NCBI RefSeq assembly: GCF_000317205.1
Contig: NZ_AJLK01000163.1
Span: forward strand, 24,313-88,312
DNA: 64,000 bases
Reading direction: 5' to 3'
Origin: Fischerella muscicola PCC 7414
GTDB taxonomy: Bacteria > Cyanobacteriota > Cyanobacteriia > Cyanobacteriales > Nostocaceae
The notes under the pieces are model-generated. The model was given only the letters and a program-made list of their open reading frames with translations, did not search any database and was not told the DNA's origin. The translations under genes and the position numbers were made by a program. How positions within the stretch are numbered: position 1 is the first letter of the stretch; each line of letters begins with the position of its first letter. Of the stretch, positions 47,923 through 57,450 are shown piece by piece.

Positions 47923-49419
47923 TTAAAATCCGGTGAGTACGGATCTAATAATACCCAAGACAGTACCTATAGGATTAAAGATAGCGCCTATAGAATCACC
48001 AGTTAGAGCTGCATTAGAACGGTTAACAACTACAACATCATTATTGCGAAGTATGGGGTTGGTTTTCTCGTTAATTCCTGCGGAGAAATTAATTTTCACT
48101 CTACGCTTGGTGACAGAACCATCAGGATTGAGACGAATCAAATCAACGGTGGAACTTCTGGCTCTAGCATCATTAAATCCACCTGCTGCCAGCACAGCTT
48201 GATTCAATGTACTATTAGGCAGAACTTCCACTCTTCCTGGATTTTTGACTTCCCCTACCACACCAACTTGAATACGTGCTGGAGACAGAGTAGTGTTTGC
48301 TAGTTGCGTAGCTTCTGCTGGGTTCACTTCGGTAGCAGTGGGGATAACAATAGTATCACCATCTTGGACAATGATGTCTTGATTAATATCACCACTTTGC
48401 AGCAATTGCCAGAAATTGACCCTAATTTGTTGCTCTGTGCCAGTTCTGGTTGGTCGACGAATAACTATATCGCGAATATTAGCTTGTGGTGTGATCCCGC
48501 CAGCAAGTTGAATTGCTCGTGATACGGTAGGTTGACCAGAAATCGCTGGTGCATTAGTTCCAGTTGCGGTTCCAGTACCCGCACCCTCTGCTTGTCCTTG
48601 AGTGACAAGGTATGTGCCTGGACGGTTAACTTCACCAGTTACTGCTACTGAACGGGGTTGGGTAATATCAGCAGCAAAGCTAGCGGCGGATAAGTTACGC
48701 GCATCTGCTAAATTCAAGTCATTTGCTGTTGGTACAAAAACAGTGTCGCCATCCCGCAGAGTAACGTCTTGCGGTAAATTACCTGTTTGGATGTATTTCT
48801 TTAAATCGAGGGTAATGACTTGTTCTGGGCCGTATCCTAACCTGCGTCGTAATTGTACTTTAGTGATGTCTGCGGCTTGAGTTACCCCTTGAGCTGTTGT
48901 CAGTGCGGACATTACGGTTGGATATTGCACACCAGGATCTTGACCCGCACCTCCTGATAAGCTGAGACTATAAGCTCCTGGTCGTGACACCTCTCCGGCT
49001 ACAGTTACATTAATCGGACGAGGTGACAACAAATTTACTGAAATGATGGGACGCTTCAAATAAGTTCTGTAAGCACACTCAATAACGTTAGCAGCTTGCT
49101 CTGTTGAGAGACCCTGAACAGGGACAGTGCCAATGAGAGCTAAATTGATTGCTCCACCAGGAGGAATTGTGTACTCTCCAGTATATTCCTCAACTTCAAA
49201 GACATTAACACGGATGCGATCGCCACCACCTAATGTATAACCTGAGTACGAAGCTTGTGTATTTCTACTGTCAGCCAATTCTCGGTCTAAGCACTCTTTA
49301 ACAGTTGGTATCTGTGTTTGAGCCATGACCGCAGGTAAGAAATTTGTCAACGCTAGGGTGAAAAACAGCAACCCTGCCACTGGCTGACTAAAAAGTTTCC
49401 ACAAACTTGTGTTAAGCAT
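47923..49419 (-). CDS. Wza-type polysaccharide export protein with SLBB domains
   Basis: Outer-membrane/periplasmic export protein for exopolysaccharide. Signal peptide (about 1-34, ending AVMAQT), then a Poly_export domain (about 60-145; YTLGGGDRIRVNVFEVEEYT and GEYTIPPGGAINLALIGTV), then three SLBB domains, each opening with V.GEV.RPG (VTVAGEVSRPGAYSL, VAVTGEVNRPGTYLV, VGVVGEVKNPGRVEV) and closing with DGDTV or NNDVV. The C-terminus is hydrophobic and amphipathic (SIGAIFNPIGTVLGIIRSVL). I chose the ATG at 49419, which has AGGTAA upstream; an ATG at 49437 adds six residues. No glycosyltransferase or Wzc partner lies next to it. Confidence 0.9.
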   Translation of the reverse strand: MLNTSLWKLFSQPVAGLLFFTLALTNFLPAVMAQTQIPTVKECLDRELADSRNTQASYSGYTLGGGDRIRVNVFEVEEYTGEYTIPPGGAINLALIGTVPVQGLSTEQAANVIECAYRTYLKRPIISVNLLSPRPINVTVAGEVSRPGAYSLSLSGGAGQDPGVQYPTVMSALTTAQGVTQAADITKVQLRRRLGYGPEQVITLDLKKYIQTGNLPQDVTLRDGDTVFVPTANDLNLADARNLSAASFAADITQPRSVAVTGEVNRPGTYLVTQGQAEGAGTGTATGTNAPAISGQPTVSRAIQLAGGITPQANIRDIVIRRPTRTGTEQQIRVNFWQLLQSGDINQDIIVQDGDTIVIPTATEVNPAEATQLANTTLSPARIQVGVVGEVKNPGRVEVLPNSTLNQAVLAAGGFNDARARSSTVDLIRLNPDGSVTKRRVKINFSAGINEKTNPILRNNDVVVVNRSNAALTGDSIGAIFNPIGTVLGIIRSVLTGF

Positions 49420-49437
49420 ATTTACCTGAAATACCAT

Positions 49438-49846
49438 GAGTAAAGCACTGTCTTATCAGTTTATCGTTGACTATACTTAAATATTCGGGTTCCCCAATAA
49501 TATTATTTTCTGAGAAAACCCTATTCTTCAGAAAAGAGATCGTATATGCAATTTGAATTTTTAATGAAGCTAATTTCAAGCAGCTTTTTAAAATACTCTA
49601 GAATTATGAAAATATTTGTGGTAATAATTACAATCAATTTACTTGGTGGTTAGTTGTTAGTTGTTAGTTGTTAGTTGTTAGTTGTTAGTTGTTGATTGTT
49701 GGTTGTTGATTGTTGGTTGTTGGTTGTTGATTGTTGGTTGTTGATTGTTGGTTGTTGGTTGTTTATTTGTAAGATATCGATAAATCACTAATGACACTAA
49801 TGACAAATGATAAATGACAAATAACCAATGACAAATGACTATCATC
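49438..49846. repeat. Spacer with heptamer repeats
   Basis: AT-rich to 49640, then TTGTTAG/TTGTTGA/TTGTTGG heptamers (about 49648-49764) and ACAAATGACAAATGAC repeats up to the next gene. Confidence 0.85.
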
Positions 49847-50821
49847 TTATTTTTTATACTTTTGAATCTGTTGCATAAAAAACTCTTCTAGAGATAGACG
49901 TGACAAATTCATACTAATTATTTGGCCACCCATGAGATTCAGACTTGCAAAAAAATCATAAGCGTCACCTTGCAAGTCACCTTGCCAATAACCATCAGAT
50001 ACAAATTCTAGATTAGGAACCCATTTTTGCAAAATTTCCCAATCGCCACCTTGACCTTTGACATAATATGTGTTGTATGTTCCCAAGAGTTCATTGAGAG
50101 AACCAGAACAAATTAATTCACCTTGAGCAAGAATAGCAATGCGATCGCAAATTTGTTCTACTTCACTTAAAATATGACTATTGAAAAAAATTGTTTTGCC
50201 TGCGGCTTTCAGCGATAGAATAATTTCTCGCATTTGCAACCGTCCTACCGGATCTAACCCAGACATAGGTTCATCTAAAAACACCACTTCTGGATCGTTA
50301 ATTAGCGCCTGTGCCATACCTACACGCTGTAGCATACCTTTAGAGTAGCGACGCATTTGCTTGTGACGAGCATCAGCTTGGGATAAACCGACTAATTCTA
50401 GCAATTGAGGAATGCGTTGGCGTTGCACCTTTGTAGGAATTTGGAATAATCCAGCTGCTAGCTGGATAAATTCCCAACCCGTAAGATAGTCATAAAAATA
50501 GGGATTTTCTGGTAAATAACCAATACGTTCTTTGACTGTGCGATCGCCCAGTGGTTTACCTAAAAGTAATCCCCGTCCAGAGGTAGGACGGATAATACTT
50601 AGTAATAATTTTAATAACGTTGTTTTACCAGCACCATTTTGTCCCAGTAGCCCAAAGGTTTCCCCTTTGTAAACAGTTAAAGAGCAGCTTTTGAGGGATA
50701 CGACTTTTTGATTCAAAAAAAAGCCGGTGCGGTAAACTTTTCGCAGTTCGGAAGTGAGAACCACTGGCGTCTGCTCTTGCGTATGCGGTTGAAAATCAGT
50801 AGTATCTGCAACAGGCTTCAT
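49847..50821 (-). CDS. ABC-2 type transporter ATP-binding protein, orphan
   Basis: A 324-residue ATPase with Walker [17 protein letters not shown]-loop [15 protein letters not shown], signature [15 protein letters not shown] (SKGM in place of SGGQ, common in the DrrA/CcmA group), Walker [14 protein letters not shown] and H-loop FFNSHIL. About 90 C-terminal residues follow, as in drug/lipid or gliding-type exporters. No permease gene is adjacent, so the partner is encoded elsewhere. The start at 50821 leaves an unconserved 25-residue lead before [10 protein letters not shown]. Confidence 0.9.
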   Translation of the reverse strand: MKPVADTTDFQPHTQEQTPVVLTSELRKVYRTGFFLNQKVVSLKSCSLTVYKGETFGLLGQNGAGKTTLLKLLLSIIRPTSGRGLLLGKPLGDRTVKERIGYLPENPYFYDYLTGWEFIQLAAGLFQIPTKVQRQRIPQLLELVGLSQADARHKQMRRYSKGMLQRVGMAQALINDPEVVFLDEPMSGLDPVGRLQMREIILSLKAAGKTIFFNSHILSEVEQICDRIAILAQGELICSGSLNELLGTYNTYYVKGQGGDWEILQKWVPNLEFVSDGYWQGDLQGDAYDFFASLNLMGGQIISMNLSRLSLEEFFMQQIQKYKK

Positions 50822-51459
50822 TTTCGGTTAGCAAGTGCTAAAAGTTACACTAAAAAAATAACTACCATTCTAAAACATCCTGTTGTAAAAGAACTAGATA
50901 GCTTGGAAGAAGGCAGACGGCAGATAGCAGAAGGATGAAAAAATTTCATACTTCATACTTCACACTTCATCCTTGATATCTTTCTTGAAAATGGGTGTGG
51001 GGGCAATAAGGTTTGGTTAAGGGGAAAGGGCAAAGGGTAAAGGAGGAAAAATAAGGATTTCCCCCTTTAAGCCAACCGTATTGGGTGTAGGGGTGTAGGA
51101 GGAGTTAAATTTTCATTCCTCGTTGTGGGCAATTGCCCGTGGCGAGTGATCAGTGACTGATAATTGATCACTGTTCACTGATATTAATGAATCCAACGCA
51201 TAATTAGGTATGAAGCGATCGCGATGGAAATTTCTCTAAAATTGCAACTTTGATATTATTGAAAATACTAATCAAACTTTTATTTTATCCAGAGGTTTTG
51301 CCCAAACTAATTTAGCGTTTCTTACGAGCAAAAACCTCTGGGTTTAAATGGGAACGTGCTTGTCATAAATAAATTGCCAAAGCTAATGGTGAAGAGTATT
51401 AATTAAATTCAGTCAAGTGTTAGAACAGTCAGGCTGTTATCACTCTTAACCATGAATAA
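50822..51459. other. Gene-free spacer
   Basis: AGAAGGCAGACGGCAGATAGC and CATACTTCATACTTCACACTTC repeats (about 50900-50970), a GGGTGTGGGGGC repeat and TGATCAGTGACTGATAATTG repeats (about 51140-51185). No gene is visible. Confidence 0.55.
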
Positions 51460-51747
51460 TTAGCAATAGGCTGTAATATCTTCACCACATTCATCTGCAA
51501 GATAGCAAAGAGCTTTGAAACGTAAACCAACAACTTCTTCATAAAGAGGATTGAGTTTACACATTGGTGGAATGTGGAAAAGCTTCCGACCAAATACTAC
51601 AACATCACGTTCAAAAGGACATTGAGCAGGAATTAGTTTACATAGAAAATGAGCTAATTTAGCGTTATGAACATTAATAGATTCTAACCATTCACGGACA
51701 GGAGATAGTAAGTCGTGTCTTGTTTGGATTTGAGTAAAGCTAGTCAT
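51460..51747 (-). CDS. Mo-dependent nitrogenase C-terminal domain protein
   Basis: A 95-residue soluble protein matching the cyanobacterial Mo-nitro_C family as I recall it: PVREWLESINVHNAKLAHFL, CKLIPAQCPFERDV and IPPMCKLNPLYEEVVGLRFK. Five cysteines (three near residues 36-64, two near the end) may bind a cluster or metal; this is inference. The family is found mainly in diazotrophic cyanobacteria and its function is not established. The ATG at 51747 follows CAGGAAAACAATT. The gene is divergent from xdhC, 348 bp away. Confidence 0.82.
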   Translation of the reverse strand: MTSFTQIQTRHDLLSPVREWLESINVHNAKLAHFLCKLIPAQCPFERDVVVFGRKLFHIPPMCKLNPLYEEVVGLRFKALCYLADECGEDITAYC

Positions 51748-52095
51748 AATTGTTTTCCTGAGAATTTAGAATTTGTATATTGGTTGAGTTGGCTTTTTGA
51801 ACCTTATTCCTATATATATACAGTTGGGTTCTTGAGTTTTATGCAAAATTATTGCAAATTTTTTTTGGATTTGAGATATCGCTTTTGGTGTATATCTCTT
51901 CTTTAGGTACACATTTAACTACAAACTCTAATAACTGGCTTCCGGATAAACTCACGCATCAATGAAAGTTTTGCGCTACAGTGGGGAAATTCGCTCTCAA
52001 ATTTCCCACTCATCTATCTATATTGTCTAAATTTAGACAGCGATCGCCTTCATCCAAGGGAATCACCCAATCGGGTGATTTTATAACTGATAACT
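51748..52095. other. Gene-free spacer before xdhC
   Basis: Divergent promoter region, AT-rich. I searched by eye for an NtcA site (GTA-N8-TAC) and found none with correct spacing. CCAATCGGGTGATT near 52066 may form a small hairpin with AATCACCC just upstream. Confidence 0.4.
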
Positions 52096-53121
52096 GTGTT
52101 AAGGGGTAAACATATCCACTTTTATCAAGTGCTTGCTGAAACCTTAGAAAAAACTTCCGTCGTCTTAGCTACTGTCGTCAAAACAAAGGGTTCTGTTCCC
52201 AGAGAAATTGGCGCTAAGATGCTCATCAGTAGCGATGGTAAAAGTTTTGGCACAATCGGCGGAGGTGCTGGTGAAGCCAAAGTTTATCAGCAAGCATTGC
52301 AAGTATTACAGACAGGCGAAAAGCAGTTTGTAGAAATTGATTTATCTGGTTCATCACATTCACAAACCCAGGGTGTTTGCGGTGGCACAATGTTGGTGTG
52401 GTTAGAACTCTGGTCAGGATATAAAGCTATTGAATTAGTCAAGGAAATTTTAAAAAAATTAACATTAGAGCAAACAGTAGTCTTAATTACACCCTTTGCT
52501 CCAGATGAAAAACCTTATCTGACAACAACACAAACCCTGAATTCACCACTAACACTACAAAATCAAGCTTTCATAGAACTTTTGTCACCACCACCACAGC
52601 TATTAATTAGTGGTGCAGGACATATAGCTATTCCTTTGTCCCAAATTGCAAAAATCGCAGGTTTTCAGGTAATTGTCCAAGATGATCGTCCAGAGTTTGC
52701 TACAAAACAGCGATTTCCAGAAGCTGCAATTGTAATCGCTGAACCAATTATTGCTATTCAAGAAATTTTAAATAATGTCTCTGATTTATATGTTGCTTTA
52801 GTCACTAGGGGTTATGTACAAGATTTAACAGCTTTAAGATTGATATTAAATTACCAACCTAAATATATCGGTATGATTGGCAGTAAAAAACGAATTCATA
52901 CTGTGTACAAAATTTTACGTTCTGAGGGCTATTCTGAAAAATTGTTAGAGCAGATATATGCGCCTATTGGTTTAGATATCGGTGCTTTCACACCAGAGGA
53001 AATAGCTGTAAGTATCTGTGCAGAATTAATCAAAGTGCGGCGTGGTGGAAGTGGATTGTCACTGTCAATAGTCAATGGTCAATCGTCAATTGTCAATAGT
53101 AAAGAATTTATGGAATTATGA
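52096..53121 (+). CDS. XdhC/CoxI-family molybdenum hydroxylase maturation protein
   Basis: XdhC proteins insert the sulfurated molybdenum cofactor into xanthine-dehydrogenase-type enzymes. The 341-residue protein has the N-terminal XdhC_CoxI domain (VLATVVKTKGSVPREIGAKM, GTIGGGAGEAKV, GVCGGTMLVWLE) and the C-terminal Rossmann domain (LLISGAGHIAIPLSQIAKIA, then VIVQDDRPEFA and YIGMIGSKKR). The start is a GTG at 52096. The last codons (about 53060-53100) read through a GTCAATAGTCAATGGTCAAT repeat, another case of repeat DNA in a coding end. A MocA-like gene lies 1.8 kb downstream; no hydroxylase is in the window. Confidence 0.88.
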   Translation: MLRGKHIHFYQVLAETLEKTSVVLATVVKTKGSVPREIGAKMLISSDGKSFGTIGGGAGEAKVYQQALQVLQTGEKQFVEIDLSGSSHSQTQGVCGGTMLVWLELWSGYKAIELVKEILKKLTLEQTVVLITPFAPDEKPYLTTTQTLNSPLTLQNQAFIELLSPPPQLLISGAGHIAIPLSQIAKIAGFQVIVQDDRPEFATKQRFPEAAIVIAEPIIAIQEILNNVSDLYVALVTRGYVQDLTALRLILNYQPKYIGMIGSKKRIHTVYKILRSEGYSEKLLEQIYAPIGLDIGAFTPEEIAVSICAELIKVRRGGSGLSLSIVNGQSSIVNSKEFMEL

Positions 53122-53166
53122 ACTATTCCACCACCTCCGTTTAAGTGTGCGTCAGTATTAAAGCTA

Positions 53167-54417
53167 TTATGAGCGCAATCGAGATGGGACTTCCTGCCAA
53201 AATAGTGGAATTGCTATCAAACCAGAAATTAACTGAATGCCGCCAAAAATAGCAAGAGATATCCCAAACCCAAAGTGCAGTAGTTCTCCAAAGATGAAAC
53301 TGCCGATACCAAATCCACTGAACAGGGTAAACACTTTGAGTCCCATAGTTTGACCTAAATTATTGCCATCCCCCAAGTCAGTCACAATACCCACAAACAA
53401 AGGTTGTGTAAGGTCGTACCCCAAAGACAAGACGAGAACCGCTATCGTCGTGACATATGCGGGAATATCGAAAATCATAGCAATACCAGCTAGGGCTGCC
53501 ATAACTAGTCCTGACGGAATTAGCCAACGGCGTCCCCAACGATCAACGGCTTGACCAATTAGGGAACTCAACAGTAATCCAGGAATGCCATAGCCGAGAA
53601 TAGTCAAACCAATGCTCAAGGCATCCATGTTGTAACGTTGTGACAAGTACAACCCTAGCCAGGTATACACACCAGAATGGTAGATGCCATTCCACAAAAC
53701 ATACGCATAGGTTCGTTGTCCTCGAAAAGTAGTTAATATCTGGCTGTATCCCCTAAATATCTGGCGAATGGAAGGTAATTTTTCTACCTTGGGTGTATCG
53801 AATAGAGCGCCGTAAAGATGAAGCCGCCAAAGTACCAAAGCAGCAAGAGCAGCCGTACCAATAAACAGCAATCGCCAACCCAAAAATGGTTCAAGAATTG
53901 CGCCACCCGCAGAACCCGCCGCCATTCCCCCTTCCATAGCTGCAAACACTAGTCCTAGCTTGCTACCTCGTTGCTCAAACGGAAATAAATCACCAATCAG
54001 TGCAAAGGTGAGTGGAATAACTCCACTTGCTCCAATTCCTGTCAGTAGTCGCCAAGCCGCCATTTGCGAAGCCGTCTGAGCCGTTGCAGTTAACGCTGTG
54101 CAGATCACAAAAATGAAGAGCGAGATGCGAATTATAGACCACCGTCCGAATCGATCTGACAGCACACCGTAGAACAATGCCATCAGCGCGTAGGACAACA
54201 TGTAGGCTGGAACGATAAATCCGATTTCCTGAACTGGAACGTTAAACACTTCAGCTAAACGTGGAATCAGGGGAGCGATCATATATCCCTGAAGAAAAAT
54301 TAAACCGGCCGCAATCGCAAGTAAGGCAAACAGGCGTTTATGCTGCTTTAGGCGAATTGTGCGATCAGCTGCTTCAGCATGAGGTAGATGCTCAATATGC
54401 TTTTTGCGGTTTGGCAT
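53167..54417 (-). CDS. MFS transporter
   Basis: A 416-residue major facilitator with twelve predicted helices and the MFS loop motif between helices 2 and 3 (GVLSDRFGRWSI) and again in the second half (GQAVDRWGRRWLI). It resembles multidrug or sugar-phosphate-type efflux carriers (DHA1-like); the substrate is unknown. It lies between xdhC and mocA on the opposite strand, and by eye its DNA is richer in G+C than either neighbour, so it may have been inserted into a formerly continuous pair. Start at the ATG at 54417 with AGGAGAT about eleven bases upstream. Confidence 0.9.
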   Translation of the reverse strand: MPNRKKHIEHLPHAEAADRTIRLKQHKRLFALLAIAAGLIFLQGYMIAPLIPRLAEVFNVPVQEIGFIVPAYMLSYALMALFYGVLSDRFGRWSIIRISLFIFVICTALTATAQTASQMAAWRLLTGIGASGVIPLTFALIGDLFPFEQRGSKLGLVFAAMEGGMAAGSAGGAILEPFLGWRLLFIGTAALAALVLWRLHLYGALFDTPKVEKLPSIRQIFRGYSQILTTFRGQRTYAYVLWNGIYHSGVYTWLGLYLSQRYNMDALSIGLTILGYGIPGLLLSSLIGQAVDRWGRRWLIPSGLVMAALAGIAMIFDIPAYVTTIAVLVLSLGYDLTQPLFVGIVTDLGDGNNLGQTMGLKVFTLFSGFGIGSFIFGELLHFGFGISLAIFGGIQLISGLIAIPLFWQEVPSRLRS

Positions 54418-54969
54418 GAATTTTAAATCTCCTAATTTACTCTCCGTCCTACAGTTCTGGATGCTAAAAATTCAGAAACCACGCTCAAACAGTTAATGCC
54501 AAAAACTGCCACAGCAGCCACTTCACAAAAGTCAAATTTTCATGACAATTATGTTATCATTAATTAGTTTTTTATCAAAATTGTTACTAATCAGAATTTG
54601 TGACTTGCACCATAAAATAAACTTTTTAGTTCAAAACATGCTTCAGTGTCTGATATCCGAGTTGCTTTATTAATAATAATCATGTATGGGATAGGAGGTA
54701 TTAGGCGAACATTGCTTGCCTAATAATTGCTTGTTTGATTATCATTTTTATTTAGTTGCAACCAGGCGATCGCTCTTGTATGTCAGAGCATTCATCCTAT
54801 ATGAAATATCATAGTGGCTCACAAACAAGTTCTTTTTCTGCTCAATTTATAGATATCACTGAAAAACCTAAATCCTTATTACGGAGATGTTTATTGGCTT
54901 CACCACCTTTCCAGATGGTTCCATTACTACCCCTGTGAGGTAATATCATTACTCTTAATGGAGAAATAA
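54418..54969. other. Gene-free spacer between MFS and mocA genes
   Basis: AT-rich. A 60-codon frame (54756-54938) and a following GNIITLNGEIIGPGRQRRRS reading just downstream look like a broken small coding sequence, but I could not link them to a family. Confidence 0.4.
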
Positions 54970-55596
54970 TTGGCCCTGGTCGTCAACGCAGACGTTCATA
55001 ACCAACAATTTGCAATTATCCTTGCTGCGGGTACTTCCACCCGCATGGGTACTTGTAAAACCACACTACCTTGGTGTGAAGGTAAGACATTATTAACCTA
55101 CCAGCTAGAACAGTGGTTACTAGCTGGTTTTACACCTGTGGTAGTGTTAGGTTCACATAATCACCACAGACAAAGTGATTGTCCTCCTGGGAGTTTGGTG
55201 GTAATTAATCCTGATGCAAGTGCTGGGAAAACAACTTCAATTCTTGCAGGATTACAAAAGATTCCAACTGATGTTGAGATAATAGCAGTTTCTGCTGTTG
55301 ATCAACCCAGAAAATTACAAATTTATCAGCAACTTTTGCAAGCACACAAATATCATTCAGCCTTAATTACTGCACCCATATATAAAAGTAAAATTGGTCA
55401 TCCATTGCTATTTGCAAAAGAGATGCGAGTAAATTTAGAAAATATCAGCGAAGCAACTTTAGGTTTACGTCAACTTATTCAAGAGTTTTACTCATTGATT
55501 TGTAAAGTAGATTTTGATGATCCAACAGTTATATTAGATATCAATACACTCTCAGAATATTTGAAAGCAGCTATAGCATTTCTAAATCATTCGTGA
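54970..55596 (+). CDS. MocA/MobA-like nucleotidyltransferase
   Basis: A 208-residue NTP-transferase with the nucleotide-binding motif AIILAAGTSTRMG and a lysine in TCKTTLPW, then VINPDASAGKTTSILAGLQ and AVDQPRKL. It fits the molybdenum cofactor cytidylyltransferase (MocA) type, which makes the CMP cofactor of xanthine-dehydrogenase-like enzymes and works with XdhC. The start is a TTG at 54970, with GGAG eight bases upstream; homology starts at about residue 11. The last residues, AIAFLNHS and the stop, are encoded by a palindromic repeat element (55571-55634), so the natural C-terminus has been replaced or extended. Confidence 0.85.
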   Translation: MALVVNADVHNQQFAIILAAGTSTRMGTCKTTLPWCEGKTLLTYQLEQWLLAGFTPVVVLGSHNHHRQSDCPPGSLVVINPDASAGKTTSILAGLQKIPTDVEIIAVSAVDQPRKLQIYQQLLQAHKYHSALITAPIYKSKIGHPLLFAKEMRVNLENISEATLGLRQLIQEFYSLICKVDFDDPTVILDINTLSEYLKAAIAFLNHS

Positions 55597-55634
55597 GAAA
55601 CAAGATCCCCGAATTTTTGAGAATTCGGGGATCT
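55571..55634 (+). repeat. Palindromic element, copy 4, forming the end of mocA
   Basis: Leader CTATAGCATTTCTAAATCAT and TCGTGAGAAACAAG, then a stem GATCCCCGAATT/ AATTCGGGGATC with a TTTGAG loop. The TGA at 55594 within the leader is the mocA stop, and the hairpin could end its transcript. Confidence 0.85.
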
Positions 55635-56005
55635 GGGCTTTACAGTAGCATTTTTTTAATAGTTAACACAACCAAAGTTTTTCATCAGTCTAAATATTAC
55701 TTTGCTGTTGAGATGCTTAATTTATGAAGTTTATTTATAGTCAATTATAAGCATATAAAACTAATAGAAAAATTTCAGGAACAAATTGATGTAGTTTTGC
55801 ATCATAGATATCATAAGCTATTGAACACTACTATTGAAAGTAGCTAAACTAGATAATAATGATGTGGAATAAAACTAGATAACGTAACTTTCAGCATAAA
55901 ACTTCTACCATTGGTATAGACCTATAGACAGGTTGAACATAACTCAGAAACAATATTCAGTAATATCACGTCATTTAATCTACTAAGGCTAAAGAAGGAC
56001 TATTT
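55635..56005. other. Gene-free spacer
   Basis: AT-rich promoter region of the secreted-protein gene. GAAGGACT near 55995 is its ribosome binding site. Nothing else recognised. Confidence 0.45.
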
Positions 56006-56692
56006 ATGAATCGCTTGCTTAATTGGAAATCTGGAACAACAGCATTCATGGCAATGGTAATGTCAACCAGCGCCATAGTGCCTTTGTTTGCTCCTGTTGC
56101 AACTGCACAACAACCAGCAATTTTTACTAGACCAAATCAACCAATCAGTCAATCAAGGACAGTTTCAATTCCTCCTGGAGTTACAATTCCTGTTACTTTC
56201 GATAAAGATAGAATTGTTGTTACTCCTGACGAAACCACATCTGTAACCTTAGAAGTTGCACAGAACGTAGTAGACGGAAATCGAAATGTTCTAATTCCTG
56301 CGGGAACTAAAATTGAAGGACAATTACAACCAAGAACCATAAATGGTGTAAAAGGTTCTCAGTTTGTAGCAGAAGAATTAGTTTTTAGCGATGGTAGAAG
56401 ACAGCCTATTGATGCAAATTCTCGAGTAGTTACCAGAAAGGAAACGATCAAGAAAGGAGCCAAAACTAGCACGGTATTAACAGATGCAGCTCTCGGTGCA
56501 GGTGCTGCTACTGTTATTTCTCTGCTTACAGGTAACAAAAAAGTTGAAGTCCTAGAACCTGTAGCCGGTGGTGCTGTTGGTGCTTTAGCAAGCACTTTAC
56601 TACGCAGAAGAGAAGTAGAAGTTGTTGTCATCAACCCACAACAAGATTTGGATGTCACTCTCAACTCTAATTTGGTAGTATCCCGCTTCTAA
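56006..56692 (+). CDS. Secreted protein with VirB10-like C-terminal domain
   Basis: A 228-residue exported protein with signal peptide (1-34, ending ATAQQ). The remainder resembles the C-terminal beta-barrel of TrbI/VirB10-type secretion proteins in motif order: IPPGVTIPVTFDKDRIVV, VAQNVVDGNRNVLIPAGTKI, EGQLQP, then FVAEELVFSDGRRQPI. It ends in a glycine/alanine-rich hydrophobic stretch (about 160-198) and a short conserved tail. The signal peptide and this whole domain are shared with the SLH protein at 57451, so the two genes are paralogues, here without SLH domains. No type IV secretion genes are near. A strong terminator follows at 56750. Confidence 0.75.
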   Translation: MNRLLNWKSGTTAFMAMVMSTSAIVPLFAPVATAQQPAIFTRPNQPISQSRTVSIPPGVTIPVTFDKDRIVVTPDETTSVTLEVAQNVVDGNRNVLIPAGTKIEGQLQPRTINGVKGSQFVAEELVFSDGRRQPIDANSRVVTRKETIKKGAKTSTVLTDAALGAGAATVISLLTGNKKVEVLEPVAGGAVGALASTLLRRREVEVVVINPQQDLDVTLNSNLVVSRF

Positions 56693-56749
56693 GATGAACA
56701 GAAATTAAATTGTGACTTTCATCATTCTAAAAACTGATGACCCTACTTT

Positions 56750-56783
56750 GAGGGGTTTCCTTTGTGGAAACCCCTCTCTTATT
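56750..56783 (+). terminator. Rho-independent-type terminator
   Basis: GAGGGGTTTCC-TTTGT-GGAAACCCCTC: 11 perfect base pairs with a 5-base loop, followed by TCTTATTT. It lies 58 bp after the stop of the secreted-protein gene. Confidence 0.85.
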
Positions 56784-57450
56784 TATGAATAAGCAGCATT
56801 AAATTATATTGGTATAATCAATATAATTTAAACGTAAAACATATTTGTGTTGTAGAGACGTGCCATGGCACGTCTCTACAGGATTGAAATGTATTGTGAT
56901 TAACGTGAAATGGTATTAGATTATACGCACAGTATGACCAGTTGTAGATTTTAGATTAGGAAAAATAAAATCTTCCTCAGAATGCCCAGCTGTATGCACC
57001 TATGTCTGTAGTTGTAACCTGATTTCAGCATACAAGTATCCTTAATGACAATATAAATGACTTTATAGGTGGCAGAAGCTCTTTGTCCATAATTAGCTGA
57101 AGGCTGAAGAAAGGTTATCAAGTCAATATACAACCTCACTCTAGTGGTCTGGAGATGCAAAACCTATACACTGGCTAACACTGAAACCAGTTAGGAGCTT
57201 TTAAATACTACTTTTTAAATATATACGGAAAATTTTTGGATTTTAGCGAAACTCTTTTGGTAAGTTTGCGTCAATAAAAACTAAAGGGAAAAATGATAAT
57301 TTGGCTGAATAATTCCTAGCCAAATAATAGCTTGTTGGCTGAAAAACTATCTGCTTTCTATTACCAAATAGAGTATTTTAGGAACAGTTTATTAGAGAAA
57401 ATAATCTTATTAAGTAATAGAAAAAACAAAAATTTAGAGAGGAAAAATAA
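56784..57450. other. Gene-free spacer with a 30-bp palindrome
   Basis: A perfect 30-bp palindrome at 56851-56880 (arm TGTAGAGACGTGCCA). The rest is AT-rich leader of the SLH gene, with GAGAGGAAAA (57438-57447) as ribosome binding site. A 69-codon minus frame (56951-57160) is unsupported. Confidence 0.7.

Noticed and set aside
54756..54938. 60-codon frame before mocA
   Set aside because: No family match and no ribosome binding site. A nearby +1 reading (GFTTFPDGSITTPV and GNIITLNGEIIGPG) hints at a decayed gene, but I could not support it.
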